Positions 23,570 through 32,390 of a stretch of DNA of 64,000 nucleotides are shown here, piece after piece (within the stretch, counting starts at the first letter, position 1; every line of letters begins with the position of its first letter). Origin of the DNA: Microvirga mediterraneensis. Lineage in GTDB: Bacteria; Pseudomonadota; Alphaproteobacteria; Rhizobiales; Beijerinckiaceae. The notes beneath the pieces are model-generated. The model had not been told where the DNA came from. It searched no databases and saw only the letters and a list, made by a program, of their open reading frames with translations. The stretch spans positions 1,116,001-1,180,000 of the forward strand of contig NZ_JACDXJ010000001.1 in NCBI RefSeq assembly GCF_013520865.1. The letters run 5' to 3'. Made by a program: the position numbers and the translations under genes.

Positions 23570-25648
23570 TCACGCATCTTCGACCACAGGCGCCAAGCCA
23601 CGCTTGGCGAGAAGCGCGTCCGCCGTGGGCAGGCGCCCACGAAACGCCGTATAGGCTTCGGCGGGATCGCGCAGGTTGCCGGCGGAATAGATGAAACGCT
23701 TCAGCTTGCCCGCCATGTCCTTGTTGAAGGCGTCGCCCGTTTCCTCGAAGGCCGTAAAGGCATCCGCGTCCAGCACCTCCGACCAGAGATAGCTGTAATA
23801 ACCCGACGAGTAGCCGTCGCCTGAAAACACATGCGTGAAATGCGGTGTGCGGTGGCGCATGATGATCTCGCGCGGCATACCGATCTTTTCCAGAATCTGT
23901 GCCTCGAAGGCTGATGCGTCGAGATTGCTCAGATCCTTGCGGCGATGGAGTTCCAGGTCGACGAAGGCGGAGGACAGGTATTCGACCGTCGCGAAGCCCT
24001 GGTTGAAGTTGCGCGCAGCCATCAGGCGGGTGAGCAGCTCTTCCGGTATCGGCTCGCCGGTCCGGTAATGGGTCGCGTAGCGACGCAGGATGTCCGGCTG
24101 CGACAGCCAGTGCTCGTAGAGCTGCGACGGCAACTCCACGAAATCGGTCGACACGGCCGTGCCCGCGAGCAGCGGATAGGTCACGTTCGAGAGCAGGCCG
24201 TGCAGGCCATGGCCGAACTCGTGGAACAGGGTTCGCGCATCGTCGAAGCTCAGGAGCGACGGTTCTCCCGCGGCCCCCTTGGCGAAATTCATCACGTTGA
24301 CGATGATCGGCCGAACGTCGCCGGTGAGTTTTTCCTGTGACCGGAAGGCGCTCATCCATGCGCCGCTGCGTTTGGAGGAGCGCGCGAAATAGTCGCCGAT
24401 GAAGGTGCCGACAGTGTTGCCGTCCGCATCCGCCACCTGCCAGGCGCGGATATCGGGGTGATAGCGCGGGAAATCCTTCAGCTCCTTGAAGCTGAGGCCG
24501 AAGAGCCGGTTGGCCGCCTCGAATGCAGCCTCGATGATCCGGTCGAGCTGGAAGTACGGCTTGATGGTCGCCTCATCGAGATTGTGACGCGTCATGCGGA
24601 CTTGATCGGCATAATAGCGCCAGTCCCAGGGCTCGATGACGATGTTGTCGCCGATGGACTGGGCTTGAGCCTGCAGGTCGTCCCGCTCCTCCCTGGCGCG
24701 GGCGATGGCCGGCGTCCAGACGTCGCTCAGGAGCTTCTGCACGTTGTCTGGCGTCTTGGCCATGGTGTCGGCGAGCTTGAAATCGGCGAAGGTCTCGTAG
24801 CCGAGAAGTTTGGCGCGCTCCGCCCGCAGGGCCGCCGTCTCGGCGATGATGGCCTTGTTGTCGGTCGCGTTGCCGTTGTCCCCGCGCGCCGCCCAGGCTT
24901 TGAAGGCCTGCTCGCGCAGGTCGCGACGCTTGGAGAACTGCAGGAAGGGTTCGATGCTGGAGCGGGAGAGGGTGATCACATGCTTGCCAGGCAGGCCGCG
25001 CTCCTCGGCGGCCTGTGCGGCCGCTTCGCGCAGGAAAGAGGGAAGACCCTCGAGATCCGCCTCGCCGTCGAGAACAAGCTGATAGGATTTCTCGTCCGCC
25101 AGCACGTTCTGCGAGAACTGCGTGCCGAGGCTCGCCAGCCGTTCGGTGATGGCGGCAAGGCGCTTCTTCTCGTCCGGTCCGAGCTTGGCGCCGGCGCGCA
25201 CGAAAATGGTGTGATAGCGGTCGAGGACGCGGGCCTGCTCGGGTGTCAGGCCGAGGGTGTCGCGCTTCTCGTAGAGAGCCGCCACGCGCCGGTAGAGTGC
25301 CTCATTCATGAAGATGCTGTTGCGATGCTTGGCGAGGATCGGCGCCATCTCGCGCTCCACCGCCTGGATCGCATCGTTGGTGTGCGAGCCCGCCAGGTTG
25401 AAGAACACGCCGCCGACTTTCTTCAGCGCCTGACCGCTTCTCTCCAGTGCTTCGATGGTGTTCGCGAAGCTCGGCTCCGCGGCGCTCTCGGCAATGGCCG
25501 CGATCTGTTTCTGCTGCTCGGTCAGCGCCGCGTCGAAGGCAGGCTTGTAATGCTCCGGCGCGATGGCCTCGAAGGGCGGAAGTCCGAACGGGGTTTCCCA
25601 CGGCGTGAGAAGGGGATTGCCTGCGTGAGCCGCGTCTGAAACCGTCAT
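23570..25648 (-). CDS. M3 family oligopeptidase (Dcp/PrlC-like)
   Basis: A 692-residue zinc peptidase. The active-site motif is TLFHEFGHGLHGLLS, with a third ligand in the following ELPSQLYEHWL region. The N-terminus (NPLLTPWETPFGLPPFEAIA) and length match peptidyl-dipeptidase Dcp and oligopeptidase A. It degrades short peptides in the cytoplasm; no signal peptide is seen. The start at 25648 has AGGAGC in front and avoids 11 unconserved residues. Dcp versus PrlC cannot be settled by eye. Confidence 0.92.
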   Translation of the reverse strand: MTVSDAAHAGNPLLTPWETPFGLPPFEAIAPEHYKPAFDAALTEQQKQIAAIAESAAEPSFANTIEALERSGQALKKVGGVFFNLAGSHTNDAIQAVEREMAPILAKHRNSIFMNEALYRRVAALYEKRDTLGLTPEQARVLDRYHTIFVRAGAKLGPDEKKRLAAITERLASLGTQFSQNVLADEKSYQLVLDGEADLEGLPSFLREAAAQAAEERGLPGKHVITLSRSSIEPFLQFSKRRDLREQAFKAWAARGDNGNATDNKAIIAETAALRAERAKLLGYETFADFKLADTMAKTPDNVQKLLSDVWTPAIARAREERDDLQAQAQSIGDNIVIEPWDWRYYADQVRMTRHNLDEATIKPYFQLDRIIEAAFEAANRLFGLSFKELKDFPRYHPDIRAWQVADADGNTVGTFIGDYFARSSKRSGAWMSAFRSQEKLTGDVRPIIVNVMNFAKGAAGEPSLLSFDDARTLFHEFGHGLHGLLSNVTYPLLAGTAVSTDFVELPSQLYEHWLSQPDILRRYATHYRTGEPIPEELLTRLMAARNFNQGFATVEYLSSAFVDLELHRRKDLSNLDASAFEAQILEKIGMPREIIMRHRTPHFTHVFSGDGYSSGYYSYLWSEVLDADAFTAFEETGDAFNKDMAGKLKRFIYSAGNLRDPAEAYTAFRGRLPTADALLAKRGLAPVVEDA

Positions 25649-25693
25649 GATCGCTCCTGCCTGATGATCGTCGAGTTGCAAGTTTTAATCATC

Positions 25694-26485
25694 TCACCCG
25701 CCGACGGGAAGGGCCCTCGCCCCCGACGAGGCGTCCACGCTGGCCAGATATCGCTGCAGGAAGGCGAGGGATCGGGCGGAGGCATCGTCTTCCGCCTTCC
25801 CCCTGAAGCCGTGGCCCTGGCCGGGGTAAACCTTGATCTCATGCGGCACGTTCTGCTGGCGCAGCAGCGCCTCGATCGCATAGGCGTTCGACACCGGCAC
25901 GATGGGATCGACCGAGCCGTGCAGGACCAGGGTCGGCGGCAGGTTGGACGTGGTGGCGATCGCACCCTGCGGCAGCGGTCCGAAATAATTCACCAGCGCT
26001 TTCACACGGACGTCCGAGCTCGCGACGGCGAGCCCCAAAGCCGCCCCGAGGGAGATGCCGATGATGCCGATGCGATGCGGGTCGGCTCCCGGGTGGTTCG
26101 ATGCGAAGGCGAGCGCATCCTGGACGGTGCCCATCCACGGCATGAAGTTCTGGAAAAGGGTGCCGAAGGAAGCTCGCTTCTCGCCGGTGCGGTCGAGATA
26201 GTGGACGAGGTGAACCTGGTACCCGGCGGCCGCTACGTTGCGGGCGCCCTCGCGATATTGTGTGTTGTAGCTCAGGCCGTCCGCACCGTGCAGCATCAGG
26301 ACCGCCGGGCGAGGCTGGGAGCCAGCCGCCTGGAAGGTCTCGACGGCAATGGCCTTGCCTCCACTTTTGAAGCTGTTTCGTTGGGTCGTGACGGGCATCG
26401 CGTTCGGCTTGTCCTGTTGGGCATGAGCGGTCGACGAGGCAGCCAGGGCTGCTCCGATCAGAAGATTGCGTCTGGTGAAGGGCAT
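25694..26485 (-). CDS. secreted dienelactone hydrolase-like alpha/beta hydrolase
   Basis: A 263-residue protein with an N-terminal signal (RRNLLIGAALAASSTAHA, Tat-like twin Arg at residues 5-6, cleavage near 23). The alpha/beta hydrolase core shows PAVLMLHGADGL (oxyanion region), IGIIGISLGAALGLAVA (nucleophile Ser in GISLG), LHGSVDPIVPV (Asp) and YPGQGHGF (His). Dienelactone hydrolases usually have Cys in place of the Ser, so an esterase is more likely. It lies 45 bases upstream of the peptidase gene on the same strand. The substrate is unknown. Confidence 0.82.
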   Translation of the reverse strand: MPFTRRNLLIGAALAASSTAHAQQDKPNAMPVTTQRNSFKSGGKAIAVETFQAAGSQPRPAVLMLHGADGLSYNTQYREGARNVAAAGYQVHLVHYLDRTGEKRASFGTLFQNFMPWMGTVQDALAFASNHPGADPHRIGIIGISLGAALGLAVASSDVRVKALVNYFGPLPQGAIATTSNLPPTLVLHGSVDPIVPVSNAYAIEALLRQQNVPHEIKVYPGQGHGFRGKAEDDASARSLAFLQRYLASVDASSGARALPVGG

Positions 26486-26681
26486 GGAGGTTGGAACGGA
26501 AGGGCAAAAGTCTCAGGGATTTTCATGAGATGGGAGCGGATTTCCGCGCATGGAGATGGCAAAAGGTCCCAGCTTTTCCGGGCGGAAGAGCCTTGTTGCC
26601 ACGCTCAAGGATCGTTTGGCCGTCGAAGACGTTGTTTGCAGGTCGGCGAGAGTGTCTCGCGGCCCAGCAGAGATCCCTCAC

Positions 26682-28706
26682 ATGCGTCCTGGCCCTCCCA
26701 CCTTGCCTCCTTCGGAGACGGAGATCGAGCCTCCTGCGGTTCCTGGGCTCTCCGGGCTCATGACCCTGGCCGTCGGGGTCGTGGTGCTCGCGGGCCTCTA
26801 TGTGGGCCGGGAAGTCTTCCTGCCCGTCGTGATGGCGATCCTGCTGGCCTTCGTGCTGGCTCCCTTTGTCGAAGTGCTGCGCCGGTGGCGCTTCGGCCGG
26901 GTTCCGTCGGTCATTGTGGCCGTGCTGGTCGCCGTCGGGATCATCGTATCTCTCGGGGCGGTCATTGGTTTCCAGCTGGCCGGCCTAGCGAGCGACCTGC
27001 CGCGCTATCAGACCACCATCGAAACGAAGGTCGGCTCCCTTCGTGAGGGAACGCTCGGAAAGCTGCCGAGCCTCCTGAAGGATTTCGGCCGCCGCTTCGA
27101 CCGGGCCGTTGCGGAGCCGCCGCCGGAACAGGCCCCCGCGAGGCCTGCCGCATCGGCGCCGCCGGCATCCACGCCGGCAGAGCCTTCCGGCCCGCTGCCG
27201 GTCGAAGTCCACGAGCCTGAACCGACGCCGTTCCAGATGGCCCGCGACGTGCTGCTGCCGGTACTCGGGCCGCTCGCCACCATGGGCATCGTGTTCGTGG
27301 TGCTCGTCTTCATCCTCATGCAGCGGGAAGACCTGCGCGACCGGATGATCCGCCTCTTTGGGGCGAGTGATCTTCATCGCACCACGGTCGCCATGGACGA
27401 TGCGGCGCGCCGGCTCAGCCGGTACTTCCTGACCCAGCTTGCCCTGAACGCCTCCTTCGGCGTCGTCGCGGGCATCGGGCTGTGGCTGATCGGCGTGCCG
27501 AGCCCGGTCCTGTGGGGCGTCTTCGCCGCGCTCATGCGCTTCGTGCCCTATATCGGCTCGTTCCTCGCGGCCCTGCCGCCCATCCTCCTGGCCGCCGCCG
27601 TCGATCCCGGCTGGTCCATGGCCCTCATGGCCATGGCGCTGTTCCTGATCGGCGAGCCGCTCATGGGCCATGTGATCGAGCCGATCGTCTATGGACAGAG
27701 CACGGGCCTCTCACCCTTCTCGGTGGTTATCTCGGCCATCTTTTGGACCTGGCTCTGGGGACCGGTCGGCCTTCTTATCGCCACGCCCCTGACCCTCTGC
27801 CTCGTGGTGCTGGGCCGGCATGTGGAGAGGCTCGAATTCCTCGATGTCCTGCTCGGCGACAGGCCCGCTTTGACGCCGGCCGAGAATCTCTACCAGCGCA
27901 TGCTCGCCGGAGACCCGGACGAGGCTCTGGATTCGGCGGAGCTTCTGCTGAAGGAGCGTTCGCTCACATCCTATTACGACGAGGTCGCCCTCAAAGGTCT
28001 TCAGCTCGCGGCCAACGATGCGACGCGCGGGGTTCTCACCCAGCGCCAGCTCGAACAGGTCAAGGATGTGATCCGGGCTCTGGTTCAGGATCTCAGCCCT
28101 CACAGCGACGTGGAGCCGCATCCGCAGGAGACCAAGGATGAGCCGGTTGCGTCTCCCGCGAGCGAAAAGCCGGACAACAAGGAGCCGGCGATCAAGCAGC
28201 CTATGCCGCCGGACAGCAACATCCCCGACGCCTGGCGCGCAGATGGGGCGATCCTCTGCGTCGCCGGGCGCGGTCCGCTGGACGAAGCCGCGTCGGAGAT
28301 GCTGGCGCAGCTTTTGAGCAAGCATGGACTCGGCACCCGCGTCATCCCGCATTCGGCCGTGTCGCGTCGGAAGATCTTCAATCTCGACATGACCGGCGTG
28401 CAGATGGTGTGCATCAGCTATCTGGAGATCAGCGGTACGCCTGCGCACCTGCGCTATCTCCTGCGCCGCCTGAAGCAGAAGGCGAAGGCGCCTGCCCTGG
28501 TGGGGCTCTGGCCGGCTGAAGACGCTGTCCTGAAAAGCGAGGCGATGCGCGCAACGCTCGGCGCCAATTACTACGTCTCGTCGTTAAGGGATGCAGTGGT
28601 GCAGTGCCTGAAGACGGCGACCGGCGAGGATAATCTGCCGGAGCCGGCCAATGCGCCGGCTGTCGAAGAGGCAATGGCAGCCAAGCGGCTGCCGTTGCCG
28701 GCATGA
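26682..28706 (+). CDS. AI-2E family membrane transporter with extra C-terminal domain
   Basis: A 674-residue protein. The N-terminal 400 residues form the AI-2E transporter (UPF0118) fold: paired helices (LMTLAVGVVVLAGLYVGREV, VVMAILLAFVLAPFVEVL), a central Pro/Ala-rich loop near 145-180, and the conserved late helices (GVFAALMRFVPYIGSFLAAL, then GHVIEPIVYGQSTGLSPFSV). A soluble region follows. After a disordered acidic linker near 470-510 comes a Rossmann-like domain (DGAILCVAGRGPLDEAASEM to GANYYVSSLRDAVVQCLKTA). Such proteins export small molecules or act as Na+/H+ antiporters. The domain's role is unknown. An upstream ATG at 26550 would add 44 residues. Confidence 0.85.
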   Translation: MRPGPPTLPPSETEIEPPAVPGLSGLMTLAVGVVVLAGLYVGREVFLPVVMAILLAFVLAPFVEVLRRWRFGRVPSVIVAVLVAVGIIVSLGAVIGFQLAGLASDLPRYQTTIETKVGSLREGTLGKLPSLLKDFGRRFDRAVAEPPPEQAPARPAASAPPASTPAEPSGPLPVEVHEPEPTPFQMARDVLLPVLGPLATMGIVFVVLVFILMQREDLRDRMIRLFGASDLHRTTVAMDDAARRLSRYFLTQLALNASFGVVAGIGLWLIGVPSPVLWGVFAALMRFVPYIGSFLAALPPILLAAAVDPGWSMALMAMALFLIGEPLMGHVIEPIVYGQSTGLSPFSVVISAIFWTWLWGPVGLLIATPLTLCLVVLGRHVERLEFLDVLLGDRPALTPAENLYQRMLAGDPDEALDSAELLLKERSLTSYYDEVALKGLQLAANDATRGVLTQRQLEQVKDVIRALVQDLSPHSDVEPHPQETKDEPVASPASEKPDNKEPAIKQPMPPDSNIPDAWRADGAILCVAGRGPLDEAASEMLAQLLSKHGLGTRVIPHSAVSRRKIFNLDMTGVQMVCISYLEISGTPAHLRYLLRRLKQKAKAPALVGLWPAEDAVLKSEAMRATLGANYYVSSLRDAVVQCLKTATGEDNLPEPANAPAVEEAMAAKRLPLPA

Positions 28707-28719
28707 TGTGAAGACCCGC

Positions 28720-29547
28720 TCAGGCCGCGTTCTTGCGGGCCAGACGCGCCTTGATGCTCGCGGGATCCGCGCGCGGCGTCGCGGCGAAAAGCGTCTTGGT
28801 GTAGTCGTGCTTCGGGCTCGAGAACACTTCGTCGCGGGTGCCGTACTCGACCGCTTCGCCGAAATACATCACCATCACCTCGTCGGCGATGTAGCGCACC
28901 ACCGACAGGTCGTGGCTGATGAAGACGTAGGTCAGGTTGAACTCGTCCTGGAGATCGGCCAGCAGGTTCAACACCTGCGCCTGAACCGAGAGGTCGAGGG
29001 CTGAAACCGGCTCGTCGAGAACGAGCAGGCTCGGATTGAGCATGAGGGCGCGGGCAATCGCGATGCGCTGGCGCTGGCCGCCGGAGAACATGTGCGGATA
29101 GCGGTTGTAATGCTCCTCGCCGAGGCCGACCTTCTTCAGCATCGCCATGGCACGGTCGCGGCGCTCGGACGCCGGCACGTTGCCGTGGATCACCAGCGGC
29201 GCGCCCAGGACGTCGCCGATCTTCTGGCGGGGATTGAGCGAGCCGTAAGGATTCTGGAACACGATCTGCACTTCGCGCCGAAGATCCTTCGTAAGGTCTC
29301 CTTTGGCGATGTCGACCTTGTTGCCCTGGATGAGAAGATCGCCGGAGGTCGCGGGGTCGATCAGCGTGAGAATGCGTGCGAGCGTGGACTTGCCGCAGCC
29401 GCTCTCGCCGACGATGGCGAGGGTTTTCCCCTTCTCGACCGTGAAGCTCACGCCCTTAACGGCGTGGACGGTCCGGCCCTTGGAGAAGAGACCTCCGGGG
29501 ACATGGTAATCCCGGACGATATTCCGGGCTTCGAGAACAACACTCAT
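28720..29547 (-). CDS. dppF: peptide ABC transporter ATP-binding protein DppF
   Basis: A 275-residue ATPase of the oligopeptide/dipeptide type: Walker [30 protein letters not shown], signature FSGGQRQRIAIARALM and Walker B LLVLDEPVSALDLSVQAQVL. The C-terminal ends soon after the core, shorter than E. coli DppF (334), and the usual Cys-containing Fe-S/C-terminal extension is not evident. The start at 29547 overlaps dppD by four bases. Confidence 0.92.
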   Translation of the reverse strand: MSVVLEARNIVRDYHVPGGLFSKGRTVHAVKGVSFTVEKGKTLAIVGESGCGKSTLARILTLIDPATSGDLLIQGNKVDIAKGDLTKDLRREVQIVFQNPYGSLNPRQKIGDVLGAPLVIHGNVPASERRDRAMAMLKKVGLGEEHYNRYPHMFSGGQRQRIAIARALMLNPSLLVLDEPVSALDLSVQAQVLNLLADLQDEFNLTYVFISHDLSVVRYIADEVMVMYFGEAVEYGTRDEVFSSPKHDYTKTLFAATPRADPASIKARLARKNAA

Positions 29548-30401
29548 GATACGGCCGCTCCGGCGATCTCGCTTCCGTCCTTGAAATAATCGGCGATTGT
29601 AGGCAGGCGGTCGCCCGTCGCATTGTCGGGCAATGCCGCCAGGAGGGCCTTCGTGTAGTTGCTGCGCGGGTTCTCGAACAGCGTCAGAACATCCGCCTCT
29701 TCCATCTTGCGGCCCTTGTACTGGACCACGACGCGATCGGCGGTCTCTGCGACCACGCCCATATTGTGGGTGATCATGATCATGCCCATCCCATGCTCGG
29801 CCTGAAGCTTCACGAGAAGGTCCAGGATCTGCTTCTGGATCGTGACGTCGAGCGCGGTGGTCGGCTCGTCGGCGATCAGCAGCTTCGGATTGCAGGCGAT
29901 GGCCATGGCTATCATCACGCGCTGGCACTGGCCGCCGGACATCTGGTGCGGGAACGAGCTCAGGCGCTCGGCCGGATTGGGAATGCCGACCGCGGTCAGA
30001 AGCTCGATGGCGCGGGCGCGCCGCTCCCGGCGTCCGAGACCGAGATGGAAGCGCAGGACCTCCTCGATCTGAAAGCCGACCGTGTAGCACGGGTTGAGGC
30101 TTGCCACCGGCTCCTGGAAGATCATCGCGATGTCCTTGCCGACGATCTTGCGCCGCTCGGAATCGGACAGCGTGAGAAGGTCGCGGCCGTTGAAGGCCAT
30201 CTTGTCGGCCGTCACCTTCGCGGTCCATGGCAGAAGGCCCATCACCGCGAGCATCGAGACGGATTTGCCCGAGCCGGATTCGCCGACGATCGCCAGGACC
30301 TCGCGCTCGTCGACCTTGAGCGACACCCCATCGACGGCCCGGAACATGCCGGCCGTGGTCTGAAACTCGACGACGAGGTTCTCGATTTCAAGAAGTGCCA
30401 T
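29544..30401 (-). CDS. dppD: peptide ABC transporter ATP-binding protein DppD
   Basis: A 285-residue ATPase: Walker [31 protein letters not shown], signature [20 protein letters not shown] and Walker [21 protein letters not shown]. The start at 30401 is the ATG of [13 protein letters not shown]. It overlaps dppF downstream and lies two bases after dppC, so translation is probably coupled. The signature carries Cys in place of the more common Arg (SGGQCQR). Confidence 0.92.
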   Translation of the reverse strand: MALLEIENLVVEFQTTAGMFRAVDGVSLKVDEREVLAIVGESGSGKSVSMLAVMGLLPWTAKVTADKMAFNGRDLLTLSDSERRKIVGKDIAMIFQEPVASLNPCYTVGFQIEEVLRFHLGLGRRERRARAIELLTAVGIPNPAERLSSFPHQMSGGQCQRVMIAMAIACNPKLLIADEPTTALDVTIQKQILDLLVKLQAEHGMGMIMITHNMGVVAETADRVVVQYKGRKMEEADVLTLFENPRSNYTKALLAALPDNATGDRLPTIADYFKDGSEIAGAAVS

Positions 30402-30403
30402 GA

Positions 30404-31318
30404 TCAGGACCTCTTCAGTTTCGGGTCGAGGGCATCGCGAAGGCCATCGCCGAGAAGATTGAAGGCGAGCACCGTGATCAGGATGGCGAGACCCGGGAAG
30501 GTCACAACCCACCAGGCACGCAGCACGAACTCGCGGGCATCGGCCAGCATGGTGCCCCATTCGGGCGAAGGCGGCTGCGCGCCGAGACCGAGGAAGCCGA
30601 GCGCGGCGGCATCCAGGATGGCGGTCGAGATGCCGAGCGAAGCCTGCACGATCAGCGGAGCGGTGCAGTTCGGCAGCACTTCCTTGAACATCAGGCGCAT
30701 CGTACCGGCGCCGCTCACCCGGGCTGCCGTTACGTACTCCTTCGAGGTTTCGGTGATCACCGCCGCGCGGGCAAGGCGCACGTAATGCGGCAGGATCACC
30801 AGTGCCACCGCCAGCATGGCGTTCATCAGGCCGGGCCCGAGCACCGCCACGATCACGATGGCGAGCAGAAGGCTCGGCAGGGTGAGGACGATGTCCATCA
30901 GGCGCATGATGAAGATCTCGGTCAGGCCGCGGAAGAAGCCCGCAACGAGGCCGAGCACCGTGCCGATGACGATGGAGATCGTCACCACCACGATGCCGAT
31001 CAGGAGCGACAGGCGCGCGCCGTAGATCATGCGCGAGAGAATGTCACGGCCGATCGGGTCGGTGCCCAGCGGATAGGCGAACGAGCCGCCCTCCTGCCAG
31101 AACGGCGGCTTTAGGGCGATGGTGGTATCGGTGACATAGGGCGAGTGCGGGGCCAGCACGTCGGCGAGCAGCGCCACGAGCACCACCACAACGATCACGA
31201 CGAGCCCGGCAACGGCGCCGTGGTTGGCGCTGAAATAGCTCCAGAACTCGCGGAGCGGGTGGGGAGGGGTGGCCGTCGGAGCTGCGACAGCCGGAGCTTC
31301 CATGGTTTCAGTGGTCAT
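30404..31318 (-). CDS. dppC: peptide ABC transporter permease DppC
   Basis: A 304-residue inner-membrane permease. An N-terminal helix (VAGLVVIVVVVLVALLADVL) precedes the usual periplasmic loop ending GTDPIGRDILSRMIYGARLS. The permease domain shows EYVTAARVSGAGTMRLMFKE (EAA loop) and FLGLGAQPPSPEWGTML, typical of DppC/OppC. The start overlaps the dppB stop by four bases. Confidence 0.92.
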   Translation of the reverse strand: MTTETMEAPAVAAPTATPPHPLREFWSYFSANHGAVAGLVVIVVVVLVALLADVLAPHSPYVTDTTIALKPPFWQEGGSFAYPLGTDPIGRDILSRMIYGARLSLLIGIVVVTISIVIGTVLGLVAGFFRGLTEIFIMRLMDIVLTLPSLLLAIVIVAVLGPGLMNAMLAVALVILPHYVRLARAAVITETSKEYVTAARVSGAGTMRLMFKEVLPNCTAPLIVQASLGISTAILDAAALGFLGLGAQPPSPEWGTMLADAREFVLRAWWVVTFPGLAILITVLAFNLLGDGLRDALDPKLKRS

Positions 31319-32325
31319 CGCGTATGCCTGATACGAGGATTGATGAGACCGTAGGCAAGGTCGACGAGAAGGTTCACGCTCATCACGACAACGCCGAGCA
31401 GCAGGGCTCCGCCCTGGAGCACCGGATAATCGCGGCGGAAGATGGCATCGATGAGCCATTTGCCGACGCCCGGCCAGGAGAAGATGGTTTCCGTGAGGAT
31501 CGCGCCGGTGAACAGCACGCCGACCTGCAGGCCGATCACCGTCACGACGGGGATCAGGGCGTTGCGGAGGGCATGCAGGGCGATGATCCGGAACCGGGGC
31601 AGGCCCTTGGCCTTGGCGGTGCGGATGTAATCCTCGCCCAAAACCTCGAGCATGGCCGAGCGCGTCATGCGGGCGATCACGGCCAGGGGCACCGTGCCCA
31701 GGACGATGGTGGGAAGGATCAGGTGGTTCACCGCGGACCAGAAGGCTTCCGGCTCATCGGAGAGGAGGGTGTCGATCAGGAGAAAGCCGGTGATCGGCTC
31801 GATGTAATAGAGCACATCGATGCGGCCCGAGACCGGCGTCAGGTCGAACTGCACCGAGAAGAGCAGGATAAGGATGAGCCCCCACCAGAAGATCGGCATG
31901 GAATAGCCGGTCAGTGAGATGCCCATCACGCCGTGGTCGAAGATCGAATTTCGTCGGATGGCCGCGATGATGCCCGCCGGAAGCCCGATCACAAGAGCGA
32001 AGAGGATCGCACAGAGCGCCAGCTCGACCGTTGCGGGGAACAGCGACGAGAATTCGTTGAGAACGGGCTCCTGGGTGATCATCGACTTTCCGAGATCGCC
32101 CTGCAGAACGCGGGACAGATAGATCCCGTATTGCACGAAGATCGGCCGGTCGAGGCCATATTCCTTCAGGAGTTGCTCATGGCGGGCAGGATCGATGCCG
32201 CGCTCGCCAGCGAGTGTTTCGATGGGATCGCCCGGGACCAGGCGGATCAGGAAAAAGGCCAGCAGCGTGATCCCGAGGAAGGTCGGTATGATCAGGCTGA
32301 CGCGAGTGAAAATGAATCTGAGCAT
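31315..32325 (-). CDS. dppB: peptide ABC transporter permease DppB
   Basis: A 336-residue inner-membrane permease. The first helix (LIIPTFLGITLLAFFLIRLV) is followed by PGDPIETLAGERGIDPARHE, the DppB/OppB periplasmic segment. The EAA loop is YIRTAKAKGLPRFRIIALHA, and the C-terminal block is FSWPGVGKWLIDAIFRRDYP. It is the first gene after the intercistronic terminator and pairs with DppC. Confidence 0.92.
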   Translation of the reverse strand: MLRFIFTRVSLIIPTFLGITLLAFFLIRLVPGDPIETLAGERGIDPARHEQLLKEYGLDRPIFVQYGIYLSRVLQGDLGKSMITQEPVLNEFSSLFPATVELALCAILFALVIGLPAGIIAAIRRNSIFDHGVMGISLTGYSMPIFWWGLILILLFSVQFDLTPVSGRIDVLYYIEPITGFLLIDTLLSDEPEAFWSAVNHLILPTIVLGTVPLAVIARMTRSAMLEVLGEDYIRTAKAKGLPRFRIIALHALRNALIPVVTVIGLQVGVLFTGAILTETIFSWPGVGKWLIDAIFRRDYPVLQGGALLLGVVVMSVNLLVDLAYGLINPRIRHTR

Positions 32326-32335
32326 CGTCTGAACG

Positions 32336-32371
32336 TAAAAAGGCGGAGCGGCTTTTTTGAGCCGCTCCGCC
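32336..32371 (-). terminator. attenuating terminator between dppA and dppB
   Basis: GGCGGAGCGGC and GCCGCTCCGCC form a perfect 11-base stem with an eight-base loop. On the minus strand it is followed by TTTTT (32337-32341). It lies 20 bases after the dppA stop and before dppB, so it should end most transcripts after the binding-protein gene and allow limited read-through into dppBCDF. Confidence 0.85.
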
Positions 32372-32390
32372 GTAGGTTGAAGGGATGAGC

